NCBI GenBank assembly: GCA_910578085.1 | Contig: CAJTPM010000038.1 | Span: 1 to 15,910, forward strand | Length of the DNA: 15,910 nt | Source of the DNA: an uncultured Lachnospiraceae bacterium | Lineage (GTDB): Bacteria > Bacillota > Clostridia > Lachnospirales > Lachnospiraceae | Direction of reading: 5' to 3' | Shown here: in pieces, positions 6,667 through 15,910 of the stretch | How positions within the stretch are numbered: the first letter of the stretch is position 1 | Layout of the letters: the number at the start of each line of letters is the position of its first letter | Made by a program: the position numbers and the translations under genes | The notes under the pieces: generated by a model | Databases searched by the model: none | The model's input: the letters and a program-made list of their open reading frames with translations, nothing else | What the model was told of the DNA's origin: nothing

Positions 6667-9600
6667 TCACTGCTGCTGTCTCTGGTTCTTTTTCCGCAGC
6701 AGAGCGGAAGTATCCAACGTCTGCGCCTCTTCTTTCTTATCCCTCTTTTTCACTTTCTTCTGTTTTTTCTCTTTCCCGGCAGTTTTCATGTCTGCGCTCA
6801 CAGATATCTCCTTATTCATAGCTTCCGCCGTCCTGTTCTCTGCAACGCCTGCAGATGCTTCCGCATGCAGAAACTCCGCCGACATATTCTTTGCGGCCGC
6901 TGCGCCGTCATCCGCCGCACTCTGCGCAAATCTTCTGCCGTTTCCTGCCGTTGCCCCCGCATATCTGCCGTTGAATATTCCTCTGTTCCCGGTACCGCTC
7001 ATACGATCCATTCCGCTGCCATACATACCTCCGGCACTTCTTTCGCCGTCTATTCCATTCCCTGCCATGGTTCCGGCACTTTCCACACCCTCTGCCCGCA
7101 CAACGCTCCCGTTCTCTGCAGGTACAGCGCTGCCGCTGCCATTCGCTCCCGCACCTCCCATATGCCCGACAGATACGGTACGGCCAGATACCGCTTCACC
7201 TGCGCCGGTTTTTCTCCTGTCTCTCTTCTCTTTCCGCTTCATCCGATACCGAACCGCCCTCCTGTACAGCCTCGTATCCTGTGGCCGGAAGCAGAATCTG
7301 CGCAGAACAATGTCCATAACAAACCAGAAAATCAGCAGAAGGATCAGCCATTTCGTCAATTCATAGCGCTCCCTCGCCTCACTCTTCCTCTGGCGCCAGA
7401 AATTCTCCTCCGGATCGAGCAACGCCCCGAAACGCTCCACAAAACCCGTGAACGCTGCCGTATCCACATCAAATTTATACTCATCCGAATACTGCACCGC
7501 CACCGCGGTAGTTATGGCATTTATAATATTCCCGCCGTCAAGCCGGCGCACGCTGAGATTGTAGAGCCCTGTGGTATCCGTATCCAGTTTTGCCTCAAAA
7601 CGCCCCGGCGCCGTAGCCTGTAAAGCCTGCGTCTGCGTATTTCCGGCGGGATCGGTGTACACTGCCTCCACTTTTGTCTGTTCGCCGTAATCAAGGGCCC
7701 GGTATACAATAGCGGTACGTCCGCCTTCCGTCGTCACATCCACGGAATCCTCACCGATCGTGACGCTGCCCACACTGTAATCCACAATGCGCCGCCACAA
7801 CTGCGCGTAATCGCTCTTCCCCGCAAAATCGGCCGTCCACTCGTTTGTCACATCCGTATTCCAGGCCACCGTGTGTCCCAGACCGTACTGCATGACCGTG
7901 AGCAAAGGATCGTCCTTCTCCGAAGCGATCAACACCCGGGAGGCCTGTTTCGGCGTGGCGCTGACATAACCGTAAACACTGGGCCATCCCTCCTCAAACA
8001 ATCCTCCCGTAATCTCGCTGTTACCGTCCACTGCCAGTTCAAACCGGCCGTTCTGCAGATAGGTATCCCCACTCAAAAATACTTCCTGCGCAAAAATCTT
8101 CGGAATCTCGCTCGCCTGATCCGAATAATAATAACGTCCCCCGCAGTTCTCCGCCAGCCGTTCCAGAAGTCCTGTATCCGAATCCTTTCCAACCGCCACC
8201 GTGGACAGCGTGACGCCTGCAGCCGTATACGCTTCCTCGATCTCCCTGTAATTCCTGCTCTCACCCTGCCCGTCCGTCAGAAGGATCACATGGCGGATAC
8301 TGACATCGCAGTCTTCCGCACCGTCCAGGGCTGCCCACAGTGCGGGGCCTATCGTCGTTCCGCCGCCCTCCGCGATGGTCTCCATCTGCTCCCTGATCTC
8401 CTCTTTATCATCGGCAGGCGTCGGCTCCACCACCCAGTCAAATCTGTCGTCAAAGGCGACAACGCCCACATAGTCCGCATCGCGCATCTGGTCCACCGCT
8501 GTCTTTGCCGCCGTAACCGCCAGATCCAGGCTGGTGGCACGGCCCCTCACGGGTACGCTCATACTGCCCGAGTGATCGATGACCATGATCATGGCCATGG
8601 ACGGAATCTCATTGATGCCCTGAAGCTCCATATCCACCGGCAGCACAGTCTCCAGAACGCTCTCCCGATAACCGCCCAGTGCAAAGCTGTCATCGCCGCC
8701 GATGCAGACGAGCCCGCACCCGTAATCCTTCACGCAGGTCTCTATATTTGTCAGAAAGCCTTCCGGCAGATCGGAGAGATAGACATTTTCCAATAAAATG
8801 CTCTTGTACTCCAGAAGTTTTTCCAGTGAATCCGGCGCCCCCGCAACAGACACCGTATCAAAGTCACAGCCGGCGCTCCGCAACAGATTCTCATGTTTAC
8901 TGCTGTCTTCCCCTCTGCCGGATATCAAAAGCACTTTGGGCGCCGACTCCACCACGGAGTAGGCGTGATAACTGTTGTTCTCCTCACAGCCATCCCCGGC
9001 CGCCACAACCCTGACTTCAAAACTCTCCACATTTTCCCCGGTGACTTCCTGTTTGAACCGGAACTGATTGGAGCCTTTATTCAGATGCACCTCATAGCCC
9101 GCCGTCTGTATCTCTTCCATCCAGATCTGAATTTCCGCATCCGTCTCATAGCTGCTCTCCACAGTCACCGTCATGGAATACAGATCGCCCTGATACAGAT
9201 AGCCCGGCATCTCCACATTCTCCACATAGACATCCTGCGGGACGTCCGTCCCCTCATAGACGCGGGCCAGAAGTTCCACCTGTCCGGACAGCAACGCCGA
9301 GGCCATGCTGCCCAGATCCCCCGTGGTCTCTTTGCCGTCTGTCAGGACAACGATCCGACCTGCCCCATTTGCCGGGATCATCGCTAACGCCCGGGAAACC
9401 GCATCCTCAAAATTCGTCGCCTCTTTGTCGGGCAGCGAAAGGATCTGTGAAAAATGATCCTCCTTTGTCAAAAACTGATCCACAACAGAATTCTTTCCGA
9501 ACGTCACGATACCGTACTGATTCTTCTTTGGCATTCTGTCAAGCGCATCCCTCACATACTCCTCCATGACAGGAAGATTTCGCTCGTTGCTGTAGGAGAG

Positions 9601-11553
9601 ATCCACCAGAAAAATCGTTGTGTTTGCGGCATTCCGCCTGCCTGCCGTCACACCGCACAGAGCAAGGATAAGAAGAAGCATTCCAACCGCCCGCACCCCG
9701 AGATAAAATCTGCCGCGGTAACGGATCTGACGCACATACACAATCCATTCGACCGCCATGAGTACAAACACCAGCACAAGCAGTCCGGTCCGCAACCGCT
9801 TTTTCACCAGCTTTTCACTGTAACCTGTATCAGAGAAAGTACCCTGTGCCGTGATCTGCCCGTCGGACTCGCTTCCCACCGCAAAACGCACCACATACTG
9901 CTCTGTGATTTCACCTGCAGTCACCTCATACAGCCCGGCCTTTTTCGTATCCGCTGCCGGAATGGCCGGATCCTGCTTTGCATGAGGGCGAAACACCACC
10001 TTCTCCCCGGCCTCGTAGACATTGTCCGCCAGAAGCGAAGCGTCGCCCAGAAAGTGGATGGCATTGGCCATAAACACCGGAAACTCCGCCTTCAGCGGAA
10101 AATCCGATTCCCGGATATCAAAGCCAACCGCCACAGTCTTCACACCGTCATGCTCCCCGTAGTAGCCGGCGCATTGTCCGCCCGCCCACAAAAACCCGGT
10201 TCCCCAGGCGGGAACCTCATACACATTGGTCTCGTTGACGCCGATGGTAAAAGGGGCAAGCCCTTCCGTCAGCTCACAGTCGGAAACCGTAAGCATCACC
10301 TTCTCTGTGGTGCCTGTGGAATGGGCGCCGTCCTGAAACAGCATGGCGTTTACGCTGTCCTGCAGACTGCTCTCCGTACCGGCATCGTAAATGCACACAG
10401 TCTGAGGCGCATCCTGCAGAGCGATTTCTCCTGCAATCTTTGTCAGACTCATCCCTGCAGCCGCCTGATAAGCTTTTTCAAGGTAGGTATTTCCCTCTCC
10501 GATGAGCACTGCGTCCATCCGTTCTGTCCGCTCTTCTATGGCATAGGCCACATTATCAGCGGCCAGGGAATCCCGGTCCTTCTTCCCGACAAATTTCACG
10601 GAACTGATCTCACTGCGCAGCGCCTCCCCACGCCACTCGAAGTCCTCAAAAAAGCACAGCGTCGTCTCCCCGGGATCGATAGTCAGATCCCTTATCTCAA
10701 CCAGTCTGTCTCCTTCATACAGACTGACCTCCATAGACGCAGATGCATCGCTGTAATTGGTGAGACTGGAAGCACAGGTTACAAAGCGAGGACTGTCCGT
10801 CTCCGACGCCTGATCCGCAGCTCCGTCTTCAATGGTCGACGTTTCCGCCCAGGTCAGAAAATTGTTGGATACATTGCGCACCGCATCCCCCACTACAACT
10901 ACCCTTGCATCAAAATATTCGGAGAAACTCATGGCATCCTCCGCGCCGTTTCCGTCCGTGAAAACGACAACCTCTGTCTCCCGGTCTCCCTCTTCCTCCT
11001 CCGTGGCGGCACTTCTTAACGTCTCCACCATAGTCTCCGCATCCGCCAGGCTTCCCGGTCCGTCGCAGCAGTCTATCTGATCAAGCGCAGCATACAAACT
11101 GTTTTTGTCCGTGGCGCCCACAGCCAGAGCACTCGTCCCAGCACAGTCAGTTGTAATAATGGAAAAAGCAGTCCCCTCTGAAGCGGCGATCAGGCTTTTC
11201 GCCTGTTCCTTCGCCTGCTCCATGCGCGTCCTGCCATCCCCCGCATCATGCTGCATGCTGCCGCTTTCGTCGAACACAAGGATCACATTGCCGCCGCTCT
11301 TTCCCTGTCTGTGAATATACGGAGACATTAGCGCCAGCACGAGAAGCACCAGGATCAGAATCTGCAGATACATCAGAATATTGTGGATAAACTTTTCCAG
11401 AAAAGTTTTGGACTGCTCATTGCGGAACAGCCTGTCCCACAGCAGATTGGAAGAGATCCGATAGTCTTTCCCCCGCGGCTTTAAAAGATATAATACAATT
11501 ACCACCGGAACGGCCGAAAGAAGCGTAAGCGGCCACAAATTCTCAAATATCAT
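6667..11553 (-). CDS. Giant three-VWA membrane protein (BatA-like half fused to VWA/GATase-like half)
   Basis: This is a 1628-residue inner-membrane protein. The first half has BatA-type N-terminal membrane spans (7-25, 58-78; LLKPRGKDYRISSNLLWDRL between), VWA1 (about 88-235, MIDAS DESGS 95-99, FTDGNG 198-203) and a soluble region to about 585. Spans at 590-608 and 616-636 lead to VWA2 (about 645-765, DLSYS 651-655, LTDG 737-740), a beta domain, a class I glutamine-amidotransferase-like fold (872-975, with GGDDSFALGGY and no visible nucleophile Cys), VWA3 (985-1155, DHSGS 993-997, LLTDGQGE) and a further beta region. The last span (1400-1417) is followed by a 210-residue Lys- and Gly/Ala-rich cytoplasmic tail ending in LDTSALLRKK. 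All three MIDAS motifs look intact, so metal-dependent ligand binding is likely. The ATG overlaps the DUF58 stop by 11 nt, with GAGGGT 5 nt upstream. It is probably the envelope partner of the MoxR ATPase; its ligand is unknown. Confidence 0.9.
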   Translation of the reverse strand: MIFENLWPLTLLSAVPVVIVLYLLKPRGKDYRISSNLLWDRLFRNEQSKTFLEKFIHNILMYLQILILVLLVLALMSPYIHRQGKSGGNVILVFDESGSMQHDAGDGRTRMEQAKEQAKSLIAASEGTAFSIITTDCAGTSALAVGATDKNSLYAALDQIDCCDGPGSLADAETMVETLRSAATEEEEGDRETEVVVFTDGNGAEDAMSFSEYFDARVVVVGDAVRNVSNNFLTWAETSTIEDGAADQASETDSPRFVTCASSLTNYSDASASMEVSLYEGDRLVEIRDLTIDPGETTLCFFEDFEWRGEALRSEISSVKFVGKKDRDSLAADNVAYAIEERTERMDAVLIGEGNTYLEKAYQAAAGMSLTKIAGEIALQDAPQTVCIYDAGTESSLQDSVNAMLFQDGAHSTGTTEKVMLTVSDCELTEGLAPFTIGVNETNVYEVPAWGTGFLWAGGQCAGYYGEHDGVKTVAVGFDIRESDFPLKAEFPVFMANAIHFLGDASLLADNVYEAGEKVVFRPHAKQDPAIPAADTKKAGLYEVTAGEITEQYVVRFAVGSESDGQITAQGTFSDTGYSEKLVKKRLRTGLLVLVFVLMAVEWIVYVRQIRYRGRFYLGVRAVGMLLLILALCGVTAGRRNAANTTIFLVDLSYSNERNLPVMEEYVRDALDRMPKKNQYGIVTFGKNSVVDQFLTKEDHFSQILSLPDKEATNFEDAVSRALAMIPANGAGRIVVLTDGKETTGDLGSMASALLSGQVELLARVYEGTDVPQDVYVENVEMPGYLYQGDLYSMTVTVESSYETDAEIQIWMEEIQTAGYEVHLNKGSNQFRFKQEVTGENVESFEVRVVAAGDGCEENNSYHAYSVVESAPKVLLISGRGEDSSKHENLLRSAGCDFDTVSVAGAPDSLEKLLEYKSILLENVYLSDLPEGFLTNIETCVKDYGCGLVCIGGDDSFALGGYRESVLETVLPVDMELQGINEIPSMAMIMVIDHSGSMSVPVRGRATSLDLAVTAAKTAVDQMRDADYVGVVAFDDRFDWVVEPTPADDKEEIREQMETIAEGGGTTIGPALWAALDGAEDCDVSIRHVILLTDGQGESRNYREIEEAYTAAGVTLSTVAVGKDSDTGLLERLAENCGGRYYYSDQASEIPKIFAQEVFLSGDTYLQNGRFELAVDGNSEITGGLFEEGWPSVYGYVSATPKQASRVLIASEKDDPLLTVMQYGLGHTVAWNTDVTNEWTADFAGKSDYAQLWRRIVDYSVGSVTIGEDSVDVTTEGGRTAIVYRALDYGEQTKVEAVYTDPAGNTQTQALQATAPGRFEAKLDTDTTGLYNLSVRRLDGGNIINAITTAVAVQYSDEYKFDVDTAAFTGFVERFGALLDPEENFWRQRKSEARERYELTKWLILLLIFWFVMDIVLRRFCFRPQDTRLYRRAVRYRMKRKEKRDRRKTGAGEAVSGRTVSVGHMGGAGANGSGSAVPAENGSVVRAEGVESAGTMAGNGIDGERSAGGMYGSGMDRMSGTGNRGIFNGRYAGATAGNGRRFAQSAADDGAAAAKNMSAEFLHAEASAGVAENRTAEAMNKEISVSADMKTAGKEKKQKKVKKRDKKEEAQTLDTSALLRKKNQRQQQ

Positions 11554-12419
11554 AGATCACCCTCAAGTCCTGAAACACCAGCTGCCTTCTGTCTTTTCCC
11601 GCATCACAGAGCACATAGACTCCTCTGCCGCAGGCACAGCCCTTTTTCAATCGCTCTGTAAAACGTTTTAACTCCCGTTCATAGTTGTCGAGCGCCCTGG
11701 CGTCCACCACCAGACGCAGCTTCTCCTTCGTCTCGGCGTCAATGAGGTTGAGCGCTCCCTCCAGTGTGACATGAAGCTCCTCCGCGGCCATCGTATGCAG
11801 GATCACCGGAAGTTGTTTACAGTAATTCAGATACTGAAGCAGCTTTTCATAACCAGGATTTTCCGCCCGCTCCTCCAGCATATCCGGATGCAGGAAATCG
11901 CTGATAACTACCGTCACTCCGGCTCCCGGACATCGCATTTTCCTGGCCGCCGAAACCATATCCACCTCCCCGGAAAACTCCCTGTTCTCCAGCCAGTGCA
12001 GCACTTTCGCAAAAGCCTTTCGCCCGCCGCCCACTGCAAGCGGTCTTCCCATCTCCTTCATGTCATAAAGCAGCACACGGTCCGTATTGTTTAACGCAAG
12101 AAAACTCACCGCCGCTGTCAGATCCACTGCCAGATCCGCCTTGCTCTTTACTCCGTAGTCCATGGAAGCGCTGGTATCGATCAGGACGCTGACCGCCGCC
12201 TCCTTCTCCTCCATATACTCACGAATATATAATTTATCTAACCTGGCATAGGCATTCCAATCCAGCCGGCGCAGATCGTCCCCCGGCATATACTCTCTGA
12301 AATCCGAAAATTCCGTGGAGTTTCCTTTTCTCACCGACTTGCGGCTCCCTGACACATTCAGACTGCTCCTGTGGGACATCCGAAGTCTGAGCCTTGACAG
12401 TGTATCATAAAATCCGGTG

Positions 12420-12427
<8 letters not shown>
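11543..12427 (-). CDS. DUF58 domain protein with VWA-like fold
   Basis: This 294-residue protein carries the DUF58 signature STEFSDFREYMPGDDLRRLD (38-57), followed by WNAYARLDKLYIREYMEEKE, and then a VWA-like strand with IDTSASM (83-89), which keeps a DxSxS metal site. No signal peptide or membrane span is seen, unlike longer DUF58 proteins with two N-terminal spans, so it is probably cytoplasmic or membrane-associated through partners. DUF58 proteins are nearly always encoded next to MoxR ATPases and are thought to act with them. The chosen start at 12427 has AAAAGGG 5 nt upstream and overlaps the MoxR stop by 8 nt; an in-frame ATG at 12448 lies upstream of that ribosome site and has none of its own. 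Its own stop overlaps the start of the giant VWA gene by 11 nt, so the three are likely made in linked amounts. Confidence 0.92.
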
Positions 12428-13376
<949 letters not shown>

Positions 13377-13427
13377 ATTTTACCTCGTTCTGTTCTCTGT
13401 TTATTTTATAATATAGAAACAACCAGC

Positions 13428-13453
13428 CCGGATATATCTATTCGGACATCCGG
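13428..13453 (-). other. Inverted repeat between the Gly-rich membrane protein gene and the MoxR gene
   Basis: CCGGAT and ATCCGG form a 6-bp stem around a 14-base loop, 18 bases after the stop of the upstream gene. On the minus strand no U run follows, so a Rho-independent terminator is unlikely. It could be an mRNA processing or attenuation site. Confidence 0.3.
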
Positions 13454-13470
13454 TTTTCTCGTCATAAATT

Positions 13471-14859
13471 TCATTTATTCAACTGCTCAAAATAGTCCCG
13501 GATAACGGACTCCATGCCGTTTGGATACTTGCCGTTTGCAATCCCTTCATAGGCATCGTCCGTGTACTCGCCGATGACGGAACTGTACTCCACATGATCC
13601 CCCTCCCAGGCAAGACCGTTTTGTCCGCGATAGTATTCCGAGTTCTGATCCCCGATCTTACTCCCGGTCAAAGGGGGATCCTCTGCCGTATCTCCAGGGA
13701 CACTGACATAATCATGGGCCGTATCGCTGTGGCCAGTTCCCCGTCCGCTTCCTGCTCCGTTGCCGGTTCCGCCATTCCTGCCGGAGCCACCTCCTTCACT
13801 GCCTTCTCCATCGCCGCCCTGTCCGCCGCTTCCGTCAGAGCCATCTCCTTTGCCGGATCCGTTTCCGCTTCCCTGACCGTCTCCTTCCCTGGAGCCATCG
13901 CCTCCTGCCTGACCGCCATTCTCACCGGTGCTGTTTCCTTCTGCCTGACCGCCGTTCCCGCCGGAGCTGTTTTCCCCGCCAAATTCGTTTCCTCCGCCCG
14001 GAGATGCGGTCGCCCCCGCGCCGACGGAAGCTGTCTGCTGTCCGTTCTGATTTGCCGCTGCTTTCGCAAATGCCTCCGCGCCGGCCACCCCTGCCGCCTC
14101 GGGATGATCCATCTGTGCGGCAAGCTGTCCCAGATCCTGTGCTGCCTGCCCGTACTTATAATCTAACCTCTGTGCGGCGGCGGAAAGGCTCTCCCAGGAA
14201 TCCGCCCCGGCAAGTTCCTCCCGGGACAGCTCCATGGTTTCCAGCAGTTTTTGCAATTCGGCCCGCTGTACCTCCGTCAGGCTTTCCATATCCACACCTT
14301 CCAGCGCATCCACGAGCTTCTCCAGTTCCTTTTTTTCTTCTTCCGCCTGCTTCTGCACCTGATGCCGGAGCTTCGCCTGATCCCGCACCGACGAGGGAAT
14401 CAGGGCAATACCAGCCACCGCTACGGCCGACACAAACAATGCCAGAATATGTCTCCTCTCAGGCATAAGAGAAATCTTTATCTTATCACGCAGCCGATCA
14501 TAGTGGAATCTGGCATCCTGCCTCTGCATCACCGCAAACTCATCCTCCGCCTCCAGATTCTCACAGGCCGTCAGCATCCGCTCTTTCAAGCCGAAGGAAT
14601 CCAGCCTGAACGCCGCCTGCTTCATATCCGCCCGGCTGTATATTGCATGACAGATTCCCATAAAAAAACCCACTCCGAAACACAATCCTGCAGCCAGATG
14701 GACATAGTAAAAAGGCTTAAACAGAGAGAAAAGCTCACAGAATATCCCGAACACGCCGCCCGCCGCGGCATACAGGATCCCTGAATCAATGAGCTTTGCG
14801 ATATTCATTTTCCGCCTGCATTTTCTGATCTGTTCGATCAGATATTTTTTATTTTCCAT
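13471..14859 (-). CDS. Membrane protein of MoxR/VWA operon with coiled coil and Gly-rich tail (DUF4175-like)
   Basis: This is a 462-residue membrane protein. Residues 23-45 and 52-73 are two membrane spans after a basic N-terminus, with a third at 136-155. Residues 80-130 (KQAAFRLDSFGLKERMLTACENLE) resemble the segment after the second span in DUF4175-like proteins. Residues 160-250 are a charged coiled coil. Residues 270-380 are Gly/Ser/Asn/Asp-rich and disordered. The end (405-462) is ordered again, with HVEYSSVIGEYTDDAYEGIA and a final VIRDYFEQL, the pattern of a short conserved C-terminal motif in these operon partners. I chose the ATG at 14859 because AAAAGG stands 3-4 nt upstream and the sequence before it overlaps the permease gene; upstream in-frame codons to 15030 encode an unlikely extension. 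It sits 41 bases after the permease and before MoxR. A scaffold role is inference. Confidence 0.8.
   Translation of the reverse strand: MENKKYLIEQIRKCRRKMNIAKLIDSGILYAAAGGVFGIFCELFSLFKPFYYVHLAAGLCFGVGFFMGICHAIYSRADMKQAAFRLDSFGLKERMLTACENLEAEDEFAVMQRQDARFHYDRLRDKIKISLMPERRHILALFVSAVAVAGIALIPSSVRDQAKLRHQVQKQAEEEKKELEKLVDALEGVDMESLTEVQRAELQKLLETMELSREELAGADSWESLSAAAQRLDYKYGQAAQDLGQLAAQMDHPEAAGVAGAEAFAKAAANQNGQQTASVGAGATASPGGGNEFGGENSSGGNGGQAEGNSTGENGGQAGGDGSREGDGQGSGNGSGKGDGSDGSGGQGGDGEGSEGGGSGRNGGTGNGAGSGRGTGHSDTAHDYVSVPGDTAEDPPLTGSKIGDQNSEYYRGQNGLAWEGDHVEYSSVIGEYTDDAYEGIANGKYPNGMESVIRDYFEQLNK
13905..13976 (-). repeat. Two 36-bp repeats in the Gly-rich tail
   Basis: Two adjoining 36-base units (13941-13976 and 13905-13940) encode similar 12-residue blocks, ENSSGGNGGQAE and GNSTGENGGQAG. 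They are the clearest periodic part of a longer Gly/Ser-rich stretch that probably grew by repeat expansion. Confidence 0.7.
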
Positions 14860-14900
14860 ACGCCTTTTGTCTCTCTGATGCTCAAATTCTTTTTCATTGC

Positions 14901-15842
14901 TCAGCCCGTCGCTCCACGCCGCCCCTTTTTCATGACCGCCCGGCTTTTCATGGGATCGATACGCCTGGATGCAAACCATAAAAACAAAAAAGAAACCGCC
15001 ACAAACAGTACCGTGGAAACGATCATCCACCAGGGTCCCTGTGTCACATATCTGATCGGCCCCCTGACTTTTGCCGTAACCGACAGATCCGAAATCTCAT
15101 TGACAAGGGACTCCCCCGTCATGATCTGCGTGAAAAACTCCGTCAGATATACCACCGGATTCAGCAACAGCGGAAGATACGCATTCTCCCCGTAACTGTA
15201 TCCGCTCGATGCCACTCTGTTTGCATATAGAAGATTCACGCCGTATATGCCGTAAAAAATAGCTGGCAGCAGCGTGCCAATAAAAAAAATCAGATAAAAA
15301 CCATAGGACAGGATCACCGCACTGACGCTCCTTTTGCAGATGGAAGAGCACAAAATACCTATGCTTGCGGCAAAAAATGAGGCCAGCAGCGCGATCGCAA
15401 AAAACCAGAACAGATAACTCCAGGGCACTCCCCCGATCACAAAGGTGAGGGCCATGATCGGCAGGCTCGCGGCCACAAACAGCATACTCTGTATGATCGC
15501 CGTCATCACTTTACCCCAGATAACCGAAAAGGGTGTCATCCCCGTGGTCATCATAATGTCAAAGGTCTGACGCTCACGTTCCCCCGATATGGCGGAAGCC
15601 GTCCGCACGGGCACAATCACTCCCAGAACGATAAGCTGCGTCACCCCGAGAGCCGGATAGAGCGCTACCAGATCACTGTATATATTTTTACTGGTATATA
15701 TATTATTCTGTTCAATAATATATAACGCCAGAAAAAAGACAAGAGCCAGTATCAGCTCGTAGGCAAACACGCCAAAACAGATCTTCATGCTGCGGGACTG
15801 TACTTTCACGTCTCTCTTAATGATTGGATTCAACCGCATCAT
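14901..15842 (-). CDS. ABC-2 type transporter permease
   Basis: This 313-residue polytopic membrane protein has about six spans (around 22-43, 62-80, 120-142, 148-175, 180-205 and 280-300). The signature AISGERERQTFDIMMTTGMT after the second span is typical of ABC-2 permeases (GldF/YhaP-like), where it contacts the ATPase. The last residues are basic (RRIDPMKSRAVMKKGRRG), as expected for a cytoplasmic end. The start at 15842 follows AGGAGG by 5 nt, and a second ATG directly after it (15839) is 8 nt away, so either may be used. Its cognate ATPase is probably the gene immediately upstream, of which only a tail is in the window. ABC-2 modules next to MoxR/VWA operons recur in Firmicutes and Bacteroidetes (as with Gld-type systems). 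The exported substrate cannot be named. Confidence 0.93.
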   Translation of the reverse strand: MMRLNPIIKRDVKVQSRSMKICFGVFAYELILALVFFLALYIIEQNNIYTSKNIYSDLVALYPALGVTQLIVLGVIVPVRTASAISGERERQTFDIMMTTGMTPFSVIWGKVMTAIIQSMLFVAASLPIMALTFVIGGVPWSYLFWFFAIALLASFFAASIGILCSSICKRSVSAVILSYGFYLIFFIGTLLPAIFYGIYGVNLLYANRVASSGYSYGENAYLPLLLNPVVYLTEFFTQIMTGESLVNEISDLSVTAKVRGPIRYVTQGPWWMIVSTVLFVAVSFLFLWFASRRIDPMKSRAVMKKGRRGATG

Positions 15843-15910
15843 TTCTTCCTCCTCTCTGCCCGACGGCATTTGCGTTGCCGGCGCCACCTTCGATGCCGGC
15901 GTCACCTTCG
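15817..15910 (-). CDS. Partial C-terminal tail of an upstream gene, probably the ABC ATPase
   Basis: An open frame enters from the window edge and stops at TAA (15817-15819), overlapping the permease start by 26 bases. It encodes about 30 residues with hexapeptide repeats EGDAGI and EGGAGN, then NANAVGQRGGRNDAVESNH. The overlap with a permease start and the operon layout suggest the end of an ABC ATP-binding protein with an unusual Gly-rich tail. No catalytic motif is in view, so this identity is inference. Confidence 0.4.
   Translation of the reverse strand, partial: EGDAGIEGGAGNANAVGQRGGRNDAVESNH
15874..15909 (-). repeat. Two 18-bp repeats at the window edge
   Basis: Two adjoining 18-base units (15892-15909 and 15874-15891) differ at a few positions and encode EGDAGI and EGGAGN in the open frame above. 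More copies may lie beyond the window. Confidence 0.75.

Noticed and set aside
6640..7623. Plus-strand frame of 327 codons, and another at 6788-7366, opposite the VWA tail
   Set aside because: Composition is skewed (Arg/His/Ser or Ala/Pro-rich) and mirrors the Gly/Ala-rich tail on the minus strand; no motif was recognised.
9454..11019. Long plus-strand open frame (521 codons) opposite the VWA gene
   Set aside because: It is antisense to a clear multi-domain gene; its Arg/His/Pro-rich composition is typical of a frame opposite high-G+C coding DNA, and no domain or ribosome site supports it.
14004..14468. Pro/Arg-rich plus-strand frames opposite the Gly-rich protein
   Set aside because: They are reverse readings of the Gly-rich repeat and coiled coil; no independent evidence of coding.
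14860..15030. N-terminal extension of the Gly-rich membrane protein gene
   Set aside because: It lies inside the permease gene in another frame, has no good ribosome site, and its composition differs from the rest of the protein.

Overview
The window reads as a Clostridia chromosome, most likely Lachnospiraceae or a close relative. This rests on protein family make-up, strong AGGAGG-type ribosome sites, tightly overlapping genes, moderate G+C and a PD-(D/E)XK transposase-like nuclease of a kind common in that family. I could not run a search, so the taxon is inference. Every convincing gene lies on the minus strand, so transcription runs from the high-numbered end to the low-numbered end. I see no rRNA, tRNA, CRISPR array or insertion sequence.

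Region A (about 15910 down to 6667) is a compact MoxR/DUF58/VWA operon fused to an ABC-2 export module. In transcription order it holds: the tail of an upstream gene (probably the ABC ATPase), an ABC-2 permease, a membrane protein with a coiled coil and a Gly-rich tail, a MoxR AAA+ ATPase, a DUF58 protein, and a 1628-residue membrane protein with three VWA domains. The last three genes overlap by 8 and 11 bases, which suggests translational coupling. By analogy with other MoxR/VWA systems the ATPase would remodel or activate a VWA-bearing envelope complex; the substrate is unknown. Most unusual are the apparent fusion of two VWA membrane proteins into one chain and the low-complexity tails on several operon members.

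Region B (6597 down to 3776) holds three accessory genes: a 169-residue hypothetical protein, a small 72-residue hypothetical protein that may be frameshifted at its start, and a WG-repeat lipoprotein. A candidate extended -10 promoter precedes them.

Region C (3775 down to 2371) is a single-gene unit. A strong promoter with an A-rich upstream element reads through a leader of about 187 nt. A 9-bp hairpin in that leader buries the Shine-Dalgarno sequence of a PD-(D/E)XK nuclease/transposase-like gene. The protein ends in a 21-bp-periodic heptad coiled coil that could be made separately from an internal start. This resembles the intragenic toxin-antitoxin arrangement described for Rpn proteins. 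A probable terminator follows.

Region D (2179 down to 53) is a two-gene unit: a 519-residue protein with a coiled coil and colicin-like Gly/Ala-rich hydrophobic segments, then a TerB-like protein 12 bases downstream with a strong ribosome site. Its function is unknown; a stress- or envelope-related module is a guess.
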